A DNA stretch of 34,129 bases from DATGSF01 sp035302865 (GCA_035302865.1 DATGSF010000182.1:1-34129), one strand, 5' to 3'; shown: positions 16,703 through 24,935, counted from the stretch's first letter. Translations and numbers: made by a program. Notes: a model not told the origin generated them from the letters alone.

Positions 16703-17914
16703 TTAATGAACATTTTTTATCTTCCCAGCATTTTTAAGAATTACCAAATTCTCAATAGAAACTCTTTTATTAAATAATCCTTTTCTTTTGCTAACTACTC
16801 CACCCCATTTCGATTTATCGTTATAAGATGTTATGCAGCCACCGTCAATTATCAATTTTCCGCCCTCTTCTATTCTTATTTTTGATTTCACTGGCATTTC
16901 AATTGTACATTTCACTATTAAAGTAATACCATTCGGAATAACCACATCTTGATATAAGCGCATAGGAAAATCCCATGTTTCATTTCTATCTAAATATATG
17001 GTTGCATTAAGCTGGTTATTGGGGGGATAAATATAATTCTTAATATCACCAATATAACTAGCTCTATGCATTATTCCTAATTGCATGGGAGATAAGTATC
17101 CCCACATCCTGTGGTCCATTATATTATTTGTGCAATAAGTTTTTGGATCAGTAGGCTCACAACTCCAATCCGGATTATTATCTGGACACCATTTCTCTTT
17201 ACCTGAATTAAAGATATCTAATAAATAATCCGAGTGTTCTTCATTGCAGGTTTCCTGTTGACTACTCATATTATTTGAATACAAATGCTTCAATGAAAAA
17301 TTATGACCTAATTCATGCAATAAAACGCGTGCCGTCTCATAACGCAACTCTCTTTCTTTTTGTCCATATAAGTTAATATAAAGAGCTGCAGTTCTTAGAA
17401 TATTCTTAGACCCACCTAAACTTGCAGAACCATTCCTTTTATCTTTTCCAAATGGTTTTTGAACAAAAATATGCAATATAGAATCTTGCCCAGGTAATGC
17501 TGTACTGCTTATAAAATCAGTCTCTTCTAAAAAAATTATATCTATCAAACTTAATTGAAAACCACTATTTGAAATATAACAAGAACCACATATTGATTCT
17601 TGTGGTTTTAAAGGCTTTTCTAAATTCGACAACATAGAATTTGCATAATGAATAATATTTTTCAAGTGTACAATATCTTCCGAGTTGTTTTTATAATTTT
17701 CATAATTTTCTGAATTTATAATTACGAATTTTGCTTTAATCACTTTCTGACCAGCAAAAGGATTTTTTAAAGAATTTAAAGGAATAAAATTATTTTTTTC
17801 TTTATAAAATTCAAATAACACCTCAGATTTACTCCCACAATCTTGTTGGCTATAACAAGTTATTGCAATAAAACACCAGAAAATTAGCCATAAAAATATT
17901 CTCCAAATTAACAT
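16703..17914 (-). CDS. Secreted zinc metalloprotease, metzincin-like
   Basis: 403 residues with a signal peptide (cleavage near CYSQQ). The zinc site is HELGHNFSLKH at residues 200-210, giving ligands His200, His204 and His210 and the catalytic Glu201. A Met-turn follows at Met266 in CTNNIMDH. This is the metzincin plan, but the usual Gly three residues after the second His is Ser207. Several Cys (223, 243, 252, 261) suggest disulphides. The last 100 residues are beta-rich (LIVKCTIEMPVKSKIRI then EEGGKLIIDGG), resembling the solenoid tails of secreted Bacteroidota proteins, but no type IX sorting domain is visible at the C-terminus, so the export route beyond the periplasm is unclear. It starts 10 bases after engB on the same strand and probably shares its transcript. 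Confidence 0.8.
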   Translation of the reverse strand: MLIWRIFLWLIFWCFIAITCYSQQDCGSKSEVLFEFYKEKNNFIPLNSLKNPFAGQKVIKAKFVIINSENYENYKNNSEDIVHLKNIIHYANSMLSNLEKPLKPQESICGSCYISNSGFQLSLIDIIFLEETDFISSTALPGQDSILHIFVQKPFGKDKRNGSASLGGSKNILRTAALYINLYGQKERELRYETARVLLHELGHNFSLKHLYSNNMSSQQETCNEEHSDYLLDIFNSGKEKWCPDNNPDWSCEPTDPKTYCTNNIMDHRMWGYLSPMQLGIMHRASYIGDIKNYIYPPNNQLNATIYLDRNETWDFPMRLYQDVVIPNGITLIVKCTIEMPVKSKIRIEEGGKLIIDGGCITSYNDKSKWGGVVSKRKGLFNKRVSIENLVILKNAGKIKNVH

Positions 17915-17924
17915 TGCAAAATTT

Positions 17925-18572
17925 TCAATCCTCTTCTAAAATATTTTGATTCAATTCGGCTATATACCGTAGCAACTGTTGTCTTCCATGTCTTTTAACC
18001 GACGAAGTGACAAAATGTGCAGGAATATAAATCCAATCTTTACGCATATTATCAATAAATGCACGAACGTTTTTGCTTGTTACCGCTTGTTTATTTTTAT
18101 CTTTTTTAGTAAATATCAGATTAAAAGGCACTTTTAAAAGCGATAATTGTTTTAAAAATTCCACATCAATATCCTGAGGATTATGCCTACTATCGATTAA
18201 TACAAAAACTGTTATTAAGTTTTCTCTTTCAACAAAATACTCTTCAATCATGAGTTCCCATTCTTTCCTTTGCTTTTGCGACCTTTTTGCATAACCATAT
18301 CCAGGAAGATCAACTAAGTACCAAGGTGTAGGTGAAACAGTATCCTCAATTTTAAAATGATTAATAAGAGTTGTTTTACCAGGAGTCGAAGACACCTTAG
18401 CTAAGCTTTTTCTGCCTGTAAGCATATTAATCAAGGAGCTTTTTCCTACATTAGACCTTCCAATAAAAGCATATTCAGGAAGCAATTCTTCAGGACATTG
18501 ACTTAACCTAGAACTACTTTTCACAAATTCAGCCTGTCGAATAATAACTTCCTCTTTTGATAAATTTTCCAT
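17925..18572 (-). CDS. engB: Ribosome biogenesis GTP-binding protein EngB (YihA/YsxC)
   Basis: 215 residues, matching the usual 195-215. Ras-like GTPase motifs are in order: P-loop GRSNVGKSS at residues 38-46, Thr in the SSTPGKT switch I region, DLPGYGYAK at 88-96 as G3, and FTKKDK as G4. The family assists late assembly of the large ribosomal subunit and is often essential. It lies 12 bases after pdxA and 10 bases before the protease gene on the same strand. Confidence 0.96.
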   Translation of the reverse strand: MENLSKEEVIIRQAEFVKSSSRLSQCPEELLPEYAFIGRSNVGKSSLINMLTGRKSLAKVSSTPGKTTLINHFKIEDTVSPTPWYLVDLPGYGYAKRSQKQRKEWELMIEEYFVERENLITVFVLIDSRHNPQDIDVEFLKQLSLLKVPFNLIFTKKDKNKQAVTSKNVRAFIDNMRKDWIYIPAHFVTSSVKRHGRQQLLRYIAELNQNILEED

Positions 18573-18584
18573 ATTTTAAACTAA

Positions 18585-19595
18585 TCAATTTTCTTCAAAC
18601 TTTAATCGATTTCTATAAATATCAATTGCTTCAAAAATTGCTCTTCTAAATGAACTAGCATCTGCTTTATTTTGTCCAACTATGTCAAATGCAACCCCAT
18701 GATCTGGAGATGTTCTTATAAAAGGTAAGCCTCCAGTATAATTAGTTCCATAACCATTAGATAAGCTTTTAAAGGGAATTAAACCTTGGTCATGATACAT
18801 AGCTAATATCAAATCAAATTTACTTTGATAATTTCTAGCGAAAAATGCATCAGCACTGTAAGGCCCAAAAGCTCTAGCGAAAGCATTCTGATTAAAATGT
18901 TCAATGGCAGGAACTATGGCTTCTCCCTCTTCAGATCCTATTAATCCTTCGTCACTTGCATGAGGATTTAAACCCAAAACTGCTATTTTAGGATGATTAA
19001 TTCCAAAATCTTTTTGCATGGTTAGAGCTGATAATTGTAATTTATTTAATACATTTTTGAAGGTAATATTTTTAGAAACCTCATGTATAGGAATATGCTC
19101 ACTCATTAAAGTTACCCTAAAATCATCTTCAAAAAGTATCATCAATATTTCAGAAGATTGAAAAAATGATTTAAAGTAAGGAGTATGACCAACAAAAGGA
19201 AAAGCTTCTGATTGTGTATTAGCCTTATGAATAGGAGCCGTTACTAAAACATCAATATCCTCATCTTTTAGACATTGCGTAGCCACCTCCAGAGATCTAA
19301 TCGCATATTTACCACCGTCTTGGGTTAATTTTCCTGGACTCAAAAGTACATCTTCGGTCCAACAATTAAATATATTAATTTGATTTTCATTTAAATCTTC
19401 AAAATTTCGGATATTAACATATTGAAAAGAAGTTGCGTTTAATTGTCTTTTATAGAAATTAATTACTTTAGATGAACAAAATATCACCGGGATGCAATGA
19501 TTCAACATTGCAGTATTAGAAAATATTTCTATAATTATTTCTATACCAACACCATTTAAATCTCCACTAGTAATCCCTACTATTGGTTTTTTCAT
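18585..19595 (-). CDS. pdxA: 4-hydroxythreonine-4-phosphate dehydrogenase PdxA
   Basis: 336 residues from the ATG at 19595 (MKKPIVGITSGDLNGVGIE). The frame extends eight codons to a TTG at 19619, but the ATG gives the family's usual N-terminus. PdxA oxidises 4-phosphohydroxy-L-threonine in the DXP-dependent pathway to pyridoxal phosphate. The metal-binding histidines are seen in FVGHTPYFKS, LGLNPHASDEG and AMYHDQGLIPFK, with the TSPDHGVAFDIVGQNKAD substrate motif. It is a cytoplasmic homodimer in the known cases. It heads a tight minus-strand run with engB and the protease gene. The 225 bases upstream to sufE hold a short palindrome (TTGTATTT-A-AAATACAA, 19653-19669) of unknown meaning. Confidence 0.95.
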   Translation of the reverse strand: MKKPIVGITSGDLNGVGIEIIIEIFSNTAMLNHCIPVIFCSSKVINFYKRQLNATSFQYVNIRNFEDLNENQINIFNCWTEDVLLSPGKLTQDGGKYAIRSLEVATQCLKDEDIDVLVTAPIHKANTQSEAFPFVGHTPYFKSFFQSSEILMILFEDDFRVTLMSEHIPIHEVSKNITFKNVLNKLQLSALTMQKDFGINHPKIAVLGLNPHASDEGLIGSEEGEAIVPAIEHFNQNAFARAFGPYSADAFFARNYQSKFDLILAMYHDQGLIPFKSLSNGYGTNYTGGLPFIRTSPDHGVAFDIVGQNKADASSFRRAIFEAIDIYRNRLKFEEN

Positions 19596-19783
19596 AATCG
19601 TAATTTTAATATATTGCAAGATACATAAAGAAAAAATAAAATCGCGATTGCCTTGTATTTAAAATACAAAACAATTCTCTCCTCTCTTATAATTATAACA
19701 ATATTAGCTTAATTCATAAAAGAAAATAAAGAAGCTATAAGGAAAGTCAATATAATAAAATTTAAGGACACATATTTTTTTCG

Positions 19784-19791
19784 TAATTTTG
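19784..19791 (+). promoter_or_regulatory. -7 element (TAATTTTG) for sufE
   Basis: TAATTTTG matches TAnnTTTG, 29 bases before the sufE ATG. TTTA at 19761-19764 with a 19-base spacer could be a weak -33 element. Confidence 0.5.
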
Positions 19792-19820
19792 ATAAAAGAA
19801 CTATTATCAATAAAAAAAGC

Positions 19821-20255
19821 ATGAATATAATAGAGAAACAAGAGGAAATAATTGAAGAATTTGCTTATTTCGAGGATTGGACACAAAAGTATGAACATAT
19901 TATAGAGTTAGGTAAAGATTTACCTTTAATTGATTCTTCTTATAAAAAGGATGAATATTTAATTAAAGGTTGCCAATCTCAGGTATGGTTATTTGCAGAA
20001 AAAGGAGACGATAACAAGATCTATTTTACTGCTGATAGCGATGCTATTATTACCAAAGGTTTAGTTGCATTAATGATTGAAGTACTTTCTGGTCAACCAG
20101 CTAAAGACATAGCTGAATCTGATATTTATTTTATCGATAAAATTGGCTTAAAAAGTCATTTATCCCCCACCAGAAGCAATGGTCTTTTATCTATGCTTAA
20201 GCAAATGAAACAATATGCAATCGCATTTCATGCACAATCATTACAAAAATCATAA
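19821..20255 (+). CDS. sufE: SufE-family sulfur acceptor protein
   Basis: 144 residues, the usual length. The family motif YLIKGCQSQVWL gives the persulfide-carrying Cys51, the same position as in characterised SufE. The protein takes sulfur from the cysteine desulfurase SufS and passes it to the SufBCD scaffold for Fe-S cluster assembly. The N-terminal segment IIEEFAYFEDWTQKYEHIIELGKDLP (split by function: helix, then loop) is also typical. It is two bases ahead of the DUF59 gene, so the two are translated from one message. SufS and SufBCD are not in this window. Confidence 0.95.
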   Translation: MNIIEKQEEIIEEFAYFEDWTQKYEHIIELGKDLPLIDSSYKKDEYLIKGCQSQVWLFAEKGDDNKIYFTADSDAIITKGLVALMIEVLSGQPAKDIAESDIYFIDKIGLKSHLSPTRSNGLLSMLKQMKQYAIAFHAQSLQKS

Positions 20256-20257
20256 TT

Positions 20258-20569
20258 ATGACAAAAGATGAAATAAAATTAAAAGCTCAGGAGATTTTGG
20301 AAACAATATATGACCCCGAAATCCCTGTTAACATTGTAGCATTAGGCTTAGTGTACGAAATTAATGTACCTACTGAAGATTCTGTTCAAATTATTATGAC
20401 TTTAACAGCTCCAAACTGTCCTGTTGCGGGTGAAATAGTACAAGAAGTACAACAAAAAGTTAGTACTATAGAAGGTTTAAATGACGTTCATGTTCAATTA
20501 ACTTTTGATCCTCCATGGGACAAGAGCATGATGACGGAAGAGGCTTTATTAGAACTTGGTTTTCTATAA
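20258..20569 (+). CDS. DUF59 (MIP18-family) SUF-associated Fe-S assembly protein
   Basis: 103 residues. The MIP18/DUF59 pattern is clear: IYDPEIPVNIVALGLVYEI near the start, the MTLTAPNCPVAGEIV motif with the conserved Cys, and LTFDPPWDKSMMTEEA at the end. The family works in Fe-S cluster maturation and transfer (SufT, MIP18, Mrp N-terminal domain). Its position directly after sufE supports that role. Its last six bases overlap the stop end of the gene on the opposite strand. Confidence 0.92.
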   Translation: MTKDEIKLKAQEILETIYDPEIPVNIVALGLVYEINVPTEDSVQIIMTLTAPNCPVAGEIVQEVQQKVSTIEGLNDVHVQLTFDPPWDKSMMTEEALLELGFL

Positions 20570-21445
20570 ATTCTCATTTAAAACAAAAATTAATCTTTGC
20601 AATTGATGGGTCATTTTTGAAAAACTTTGATCATTTTTCAAAGACTCATCATTTAGCATAGATTCAAAAAACAATTTAATAAATTGCTTATTATTCATCG
20701 GTTTAATTTGTGGAAGATTACGCATTTGCATAAATTGTCTAATATAAAATAAGACTTCTTCTTTTCCATGTATAACTCCATCTTCAGGATCTATATAATG
20801 TGCAATCTGTATATTTTTCTCCCCGTCTTTCTGATAAAAATGAAGTAAATTATCAAAATATCCCATTAATAATAAATCAGGAATATTTAAAACAAAAATA
20901 GGAATATCTAAAGTTTCACAAATTGCAATATACAATAAAGCTAAACTATACTTATTTCCTACACCTTCCAACATTAAATGGAAAGGATTATAACTTAAAA
21001 ATCCACCTTCAGGAAATAATTTAAAATTATAATAATTATAAAAAATCGAATTAATCAAATAAATCTGTTCAAAAGCAGTTAGTGTATTATTTACCTCTAA
21101 CCATACATTAATTTTAATTTGATTAAAAATTGTATAAAATCTTTCCTTTTCAATACTATTATCCATCCATCGACTTATCAAAAAGGAAGCTTCTATTAAG
21201 TTGGGATTTTCTTTTCTAGACCAATTTTGAAAATCATTAAAGATTTCTTTAAATCTAAAATCCTGCATAATGATGCCTAAGCGTTCTTTTATAATGAGAT
21301 TCTCACTTTGATTATAAACATACTCTAAGCTGGGCAAAACATCTATTCCATAAGCATATAGCGCTTTTTCAGCCTCTTTAAAAACACCTTCATCATTGTC
21401 TTCTAATAGATATATAATAGCTTCTAAACGCTTATCAATACGCAT
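20564..21445 (-). CDS. SirB1-like transglutaminase-fold protein
   Basis: 293 residues from the ATG at 21445 (MRIDKRLEAIIYLLED). The frame runs 24 codons further upstream, but that extension spans a TAACTTTG promoter element and is rejected. The N-terminal 80 residues look HEAT-like. Residues about 150-225 match the SirB1 / Transglut_core2 family: FNPFHLMLEGVGNKYSLALL reads as YNPFHLML then GVGNKYSLALLYIAICETL, followed by DIPIFVLNIPDLLLMGY. This family keeps the transglutaminase fold, often without a certain catalytic triad, and its function is not settled. The gene is convergent with the DUF59 gene and overlaps it by six bases. Confidence 0.75.
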   Translation of the reverse strand: MRIDKRLEAIIYLLEDNDEGVFKEAEKALYAYGIDVLPSLEYVYNQSENLIIKERLGIIMQDFRFKEIFNDFQNWSRKENPNLIEASFLISRWMDNSIEKERFYTIFNQIKINVWLEVNNTLTAFEQIYLINSIFYNYYNFKLFPEGGFLSYNPFHLMLEGVGNKYSLALLYIAICETLDIPIFVLNIPDLLLMGYFDNLLHFYQKDGEKNIQIAHYIDPEDGVIHGKEEVLFYIRQFMQMRNLPQIKPMNNKQFIKLFFESMLNDESLKNDQSFSKMTHQLQRLIFVLNENL

Positions 21446-21472
21446 AAGATATAAGTATTCTTTTATTAGAAA

Positions 21473-21480
21473 CAAAGTTA
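21473..21480 (-). promoter_or_regulatory. -7 element (TAACTTTG) for the SirB1-like gene
   Basis: The minus-strand TAACTTTG is an exact TAnnTTTG match, 28 bases before the ATG at 21445 and downstream of the alternative start at 21517. It supports the shorter protein. Confidence 0.5.
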
Positions 21481-21526
21481 AGAATTTAGGCACTTTAAAA
21501 TAAATAAAATAAAGCAAAAAGAAGAA

Positions 21527-21558
21527 TTTGAAAATTATTCATAAATAGAGTATTTTTG
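21527..21558 (+). promoter_or_regulatory. Bacteroidota promoter TTTG-N20-TATTTTTG for the acyl-CoA dehydrogenase gene
   Basis: TTTG at 21527-21530 and TATTTTTG at 21551-21558 with a 20-base spacer match the consensus fully. The start codon is 32 bases beyond the -7 element. Confidence 0.75.
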
Positions 21559-21590
21559 CAATAAAAATTATAATTTAATAAAATACTATT

Positions 21591-22730
21591 ATGAATTTCC
21601 AATTAACTGAAGAGCACTTAGCCGTGCAACAAGCAGCTCGAGAATTTGCTCAAAATGAATTATTACCTGGAGTAATAGAAAGAGACACCAATCAAATTGT
21701 GCCTATTGAACAGTTAAAGAAACTAGGCGAATTAGGTTTTTTAGGAATGATGGTTGACCCTAAATATGGTGGTTCAGGAATGGATACCATTTCGTATGTT
21801 TTAGCAATGGAAGAAATTTCCAAAATTGATGCTTCGGTTTCTGTTGCGATGAGTGTTAACAACTCTTTGGTTTGTTGGGGATTAGAAACATATGGCACAG
21901 AAGAGCAAAAAGAGAAATACTTACGTCCTTTAGCTACAGGAGAGAAATTAGGTGCGTTTTTATTAAGTGAACCAGAGGCAGGATCAGACGCAACTTCTCA
22001 AAGAACTACTGCAATTGACAAGGGTGATCATTATGTTATTAATGGAATAAAAAACTGGATAACGAATGGTTCTACTGCTTCTTATTATCTAGTAATTGCT
22101 CAAACAGATGCTGAAAAAAAACATAGAGGTATTAATGCTTTTATTGTTGAAAAAGATTCTCCAGGTGTTACCGTTGGCCCTAAAGAAGATAAATTAGGAA
22201 TTAGAGGTAGCGATACACACAGTATCTCTTTCCAAGATGTTATAGTTCCAAAAGAAAATAGAATTGGTGAAGATGGATTTGGTTTTAAATTTGCAATGGC
22301 AACTTTAAATGGTGGTAGAATTGGTATTGCTTCACAAGCTTTGGGTATTGCTAGCGGTGCAATGGAATTAGCTATTAAATACTCAAAAGAAAGAAAAGCA
22401 TTTGGTACTGAAATAATGAATCATCAAGCTATTGCATTTAAATTAGCAGATATGGCTACACAAGTAGAAACTGCACGTTTACTATGTTTAAAAGCAGCTT
22501 GGCATAAAGATCAAGGTTTGGACTATTCTCAATCAGGAGCTATGGCAAAATTATATGCTTCTGAAATAGCACAATCTGTAACTTCTGAAGCCGTTCAAGT
22601 ACATGGAGGATATGGTTATGTTAAAGAATTCCATGTTGAAAGATTAATGCGCGATGCTAAAATCACACAAATCTATGAAGGAACATCAGAAATTCAGAAA
22701 ATTGTTATAAGTAGAGGAATATTAAAGTAA
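21591..22730 (+). CDS. Acyl-CoA dehydrogenase, short-chain type
   Basis: 379 residues, the standard length for the FAD-dependent acyl-CoA dehydrogenase family. N-terminal, middle and C-terminal domains are all present: LLSEPEAGSDATSQRT (FAD contact), GIRGSDTHSISFQDV, GRIGIASQALGIASGAMELA, and QVHGGYGYVKEFHVERLMRD. The catalytic base is Glu363 in IYEGTSEIQ, the position used by short- and medium-chain enzymes. It oxidises acyl-CoA to trans-2-enoyl-CoA in fatty or branched-chain amino acid breakdown; the chain length cannot be fixed. It is a single-gene unit with its own promoter and terminator. Confidence 0.95.
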   Translation: MNFQLTEEHLAVQQAAREFAQNELLPGVIERDTNQIVPIEQLKKLGELGFLGMMVDPKYGGSGMDTISYVLAMEEISKIDASVSVAMSVNNSLVCWGLETYGTEEQKEKYLRPLATGEKLGAFLLSEPEAGSDATSQRTTAIDKGDHYVINGIKNWITNGSTASYYLVIAQTDAEKKHRGINAFIVEKDSPGVTVGPKEDKLGIRGSDTHSISFQDVIVPKENRIGEDGFGFKFAMATLNGGRIGIASQALGIASGAMELAIKYSKERKAFGTEIMNHQAIAFKLADMATQVETARLLCLKAAWHKDQGLDYSQSGAMAKLYASEIAQSVTSEAVQVHGGYGYVKEFHVERLMRDAKITQIYEGTSEIQKIVISRGILK

Positions 22731-22745
22731 ATTTAAAATCCAAAG

Positions 22746-22783
22746 TAAAAAAGCAGGACACATAATCGGGTCCTGCTTTTTTA
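22746..22783. terminator. Hairpin terminator after the acyl-CoA dehydrogenase gene
   Basis: Arms 22746-22759 and 22770-22783 pair perfectly over 14 bases (core GCAGGAC / GTCCTGC) around a 10-base loop, with an A tract before and a T tract after. It lies 15 bases after the stop codon. Confidence 0.85.
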
Positions 22784-22822
22784 TTTTGCAAATTTTTATA
22801 AGTATATATAAAGATTGACTAT

Positions 22823-23386
22823 TTATAAATTTTTATTCTTTAATTCACCATTTAAATAATAAACATAGCTATAACTTTTTGCAGTATTCTCATTAAAAAT
22901 GGTAATTGTATATAAAACTCCCTCTTCTTTTGAATTCATTTCAGAACTTGATCGAATAGATAAAGTACGTACATCTAATGGATCCAAAATTTCTTCTTCG
23001 TTTTTTAAATCATCTAGAGTTTTATCAATCAAATTATAAGCAAATTCTAAAGAAATTTCATTATCAATTTGAAACATATAATTTGTGGGCTCTCCTTCTA
23101 CCTCTAAACTTATATTACTTTTCTTTTCCCAAAAACCACCATCATAGGCCCATTGTTCTTGCTTTAAACTATTTGGATCTTTGGTAACATCTACAACAAC
23201 TGTATTGTGCGTACCATTTTGTCCTCTTATGATAATACTTGTATACCAAGCATCTTCAGTAAATTTATTTTGTAATTCTTCAGATAACTGAATTAAGCTT
23301 TCCTTTTGAAAATTAAAACCCTTCTTACAAGAAGAGAATAATAAACTTGAAATAAGAATTGTAGATAGAAATACTATTTTTTTCAT
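22823..23386 (-). CDS. Small lipoprotein of unknown function, downstream of an ECF sigma gene
   Basis: 187 residues from the ATG at 23386 (MKKIVFLSTILISSLLFSSC). The longer frame to 23476 runs into the sigma factor gene and is rejected. The signal peptide ends in LFSSC, a lipobox, so the mature protein should be lipid-anchored at Cys20. The rest is soluble with mixed strands and helices (DAWYTSIIIRGQNGTHNTVV, then DVTKDP). I do not recognise a family. It follows the sigma gene on the same strand after 46 bases and precedes no other minus-strand gene, so it may be part of the same transcript, but it has no feature of an anti-sigma factor. Confidence 0.75.
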   Translation of the reverse strand: MKKIVFLSTILISSLLFSSCKKGFNFQKESLIQLSEELQNKFTEDAWYTSIIIRGQNGTHNTVVVDVTKDPNSLKQEQWAYDGGFWEKKSNISLEVEGEPTNYMFQIDNEISLEFAYNLIDKTLDDLKNEEEILDPLDVRTLSIRSSSEMNSKEEGVLYTITIFNENTAKSYSYVYYLNGELKNKNL

Positions 23387-23432
23387 TTTTATAGCAAATA
23401 TAAAACTTTTACTACAAAAAAGTAAATTAAAT

Positions 23433-23936
23433 TTATTCATATCGATCAATCTGCTCCATAAGCATCTTTCTTGCAAAGTGAATTCTACTTTTTATTGTTC
23501 CTAAAGGTTCATCTAAATCAGATGCAATTTCTTTATATTTATAACCCTTATAGTATAAAATAAAAGATTGACGAAAAATCTTTGGTAAACGAGCGATTTT
23601 ACCACGAATTTCTTTCAAATTAAAATTGGCATAACCTCCATTCCTTGCAACCTTTTCAGTTTCAAATAAAAAATAATCTTCTGGAGCTTCGGTATTAACC
23701 TTTTTAAAACGTTTGTTTTTTCTATAATTATTAATAAACAAATTGCGCATTATAGTATAAAGCCATGCTTTAATATTACTTCCTTCTTTGTAGTGATGCA
23801 TGTTTTTCAAAGCTCTAAACATAGTATCTTGTACCAAATCATTTGCATCGTCTTCATTTTTAGTAAATGATAAAGCAAAAGGTTTTAAATATTCGACATT
23901 ATCAACTAAAATTTTATTAAATTCGTTCTGTTCCAT
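23433..23936 (-). CDS. ECF-type RNA polymerase sigma factor
   Basis: 167 residues with the two ECF domains. Region 2 is seen in KPFALSFTKNEDDANDLVQD and ALKNMHHYKEGSNIKAWLYT followed by IMRNLFINNYRK. Region 4 is LPKIFRQSFILYYKGYKYKE followed by IASDLDEPLGTIKSRIHFAR, a helix-turn-helix that would read the -35 element. The family usually answers an envelope or oxidative signal through an anti-sigma factor; none is next to it. It is divergent from the J-domain gene across 233 bases, where I see no clear promoter for either. Confidence 0.93.
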   Translation of the reverse strand: MEQNEFNKILVDNVEYLKPFALSFTKNEDDANDLVQDTMFRALKNMHHYKEGSNIKAWLYTIMRNLFINNYRKNKRFKKVNTEAPEDYFLFETEKVARNGGYANFNLKEIRGKIARLPKIFRQSFILYYKGYKYKEIASDLDEPLGTIKSRIHFARKMLMEQIDRYE

Positions 23937-24169
23937 AATTTGTATTTTATTCTTTTAAACTAATAACCTATTTATCTATAAAAAGTTCTAAATTAAAATA
24001 AAAAAGTTTAAGAAATAAATAAATAGATTACACCATACAAGGTACAAAATCAAATATTAAGTTACAAATTTAATTATATATAAAAATCAAGATTTAACAT
24101 ACCTAAGTTGTAAAATGTTAATTTTCTAAAATAAATCAACATTACTAAAGACTTATAAATCATTTCATT

Positions 24170-24808
24170 TTGAAAGAATTTAAAGATTATTATAATATTT
24201 TAAGAGTTACGCCACGCGCGACAGATGTAGAAATAAAAAAATCTTATAGAAAACTTGCTTTATTATACCATCCTGACAGAAATCCTTCTGGAGAGCAATT
24301 CATGGATTATTTTATGGAAATTCAAGAAGCTTATGAAATTTTATCGAATCCAGAAAATAGAAGAAATTATGATTCCGAATTTATAAAAAAATATGGAAGT
24401 TTAAGTTCAAAGCATATCAAAACGGCTGAAAACTTATTAAATGAATTTACGCATTTGTCTTTATTATCTAAAGAATATTTTAAAGGAGGAATCCCCAAAC
24501 AAATCATTATTGATTATTTTATATTTTTAATTTCTCCCCCACATCCTAATATTTTAAAGAATCATTTAAATATACAAGAATGGGAAAACTTAGCAAATAA
24601 TATTTTTAAAGTTTTACCTCTTTTTCATTATTTAGACCTTATGGATTACGAAGAAGAAATACAAATATTAATTCATAATAATAAGAAAGAAGAGTATTTA
24701 GAGGTAATTAATAAAATACGCAAAAGGCATACTCTTCAACGAATTAAGCCATTTACAATAATATTAATAAGCTTAATAATCATTTTTTTAATGTATAAAT
24801 ATGCTTAA
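24170..24808 (+). CDS. J-domain protein with a C-terminal membrane anchor
   Basis: 212 residues. Residues 6-70 are a J domain (DYYNILRVTPRATDVEIKKS, then YRKLALLYHPDRNPSGEQF) with the HPD triad at 34-36, which stimulates the ATPase of a DnaK-type Hsp70. There is no G/F region, zinc finger or client-binding domain of DnaJ. The middle is helical without a recognised motif. The last 20 residues are a hydrophobic helix (FTIILISLIIIFLMYKYA), so the protein should be tail-anchored with the J domain in the cytoplasm. The start must be TTG at 24170 or a rarer codon just upstream: a stop lies in frame at 24146-24148, no ATG comes between, and the next internal Met would delete the J domain. Confidence 0.85.
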   Translation: MKEFKDYYNILRVTPRATDVEIKKSYRKLALLYHPDRNPSGEQFMDYFMEIQEAYEILSNPENRRNYDSEFIKKYGSLSSKHIKTAENLLNEFTHLSLLSKEYFKGGIPKQIIIDYFIFLISPPHPNILKNHLNIQEWENLANNIFKVLPLFHYLDLMDYEEEIQILIHNNKKEEYLEVINKIRKRHTLQRIKPFTIILISLIIIFLMYKYA

Positions 24809-24880
24809 AATGTAAAACCTAATAATTAAAAATTCTTAGTTAATAAAAAAATAGAAACAGCCAGAATTCTAAAAAAATAA

Positions 24881-24888
24881 TATCTTTG
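24881..24888 (+). promoter_or_regulatory. -7 element (TATCTTTG) for the GHL10 gene
   Basis: An exact TAnnTTTG match, 47 bases before the ATG. No TTTG is found at 19-21 bases upstream. The same 127-base gap shows no convincing terminator for the J-domain gene. Confidence 0.5.
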
Positions 24889-24935
24889 AATAATTCTTTA
24901 AATAGTCAATATTTTAAAATAGATCAATAAAGTTT

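Noticed and set aside
16703..16820. Possible type IX sorting domain at the protease C-terminus
   Set aside because: The last 70 residues lack the usual conserved glycine and terminal lysine-rich pattern; they read as a beta-solenoid end.
19596..19619. TTG start eight codons upstream in pdxA
   Set aside because: The ATG at 19595 gives the family's usual N-terminus, and the extra residues match nothing.
19653..19669. Palindrome TTGTATTT-A-AAATACAA between pdxA and sufE
   Set aside because: It is short, purely A/T-rich at its centre and has no regulator beside it, so chance is sufficient.
21446..21517. 24-codon N-terminal extension of the SirB1-like protein
   Set aside because: It spans a TAACTTTG -7 element, and the shorter start gives a normal soluble N-terminus.
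23387..23476. 30-codon extension of the lipoprotein into the sigma factor gene
   Set aside because: The start at 23386 gives a proper lipoprotein signal; the extension would place it deep inside the protein.
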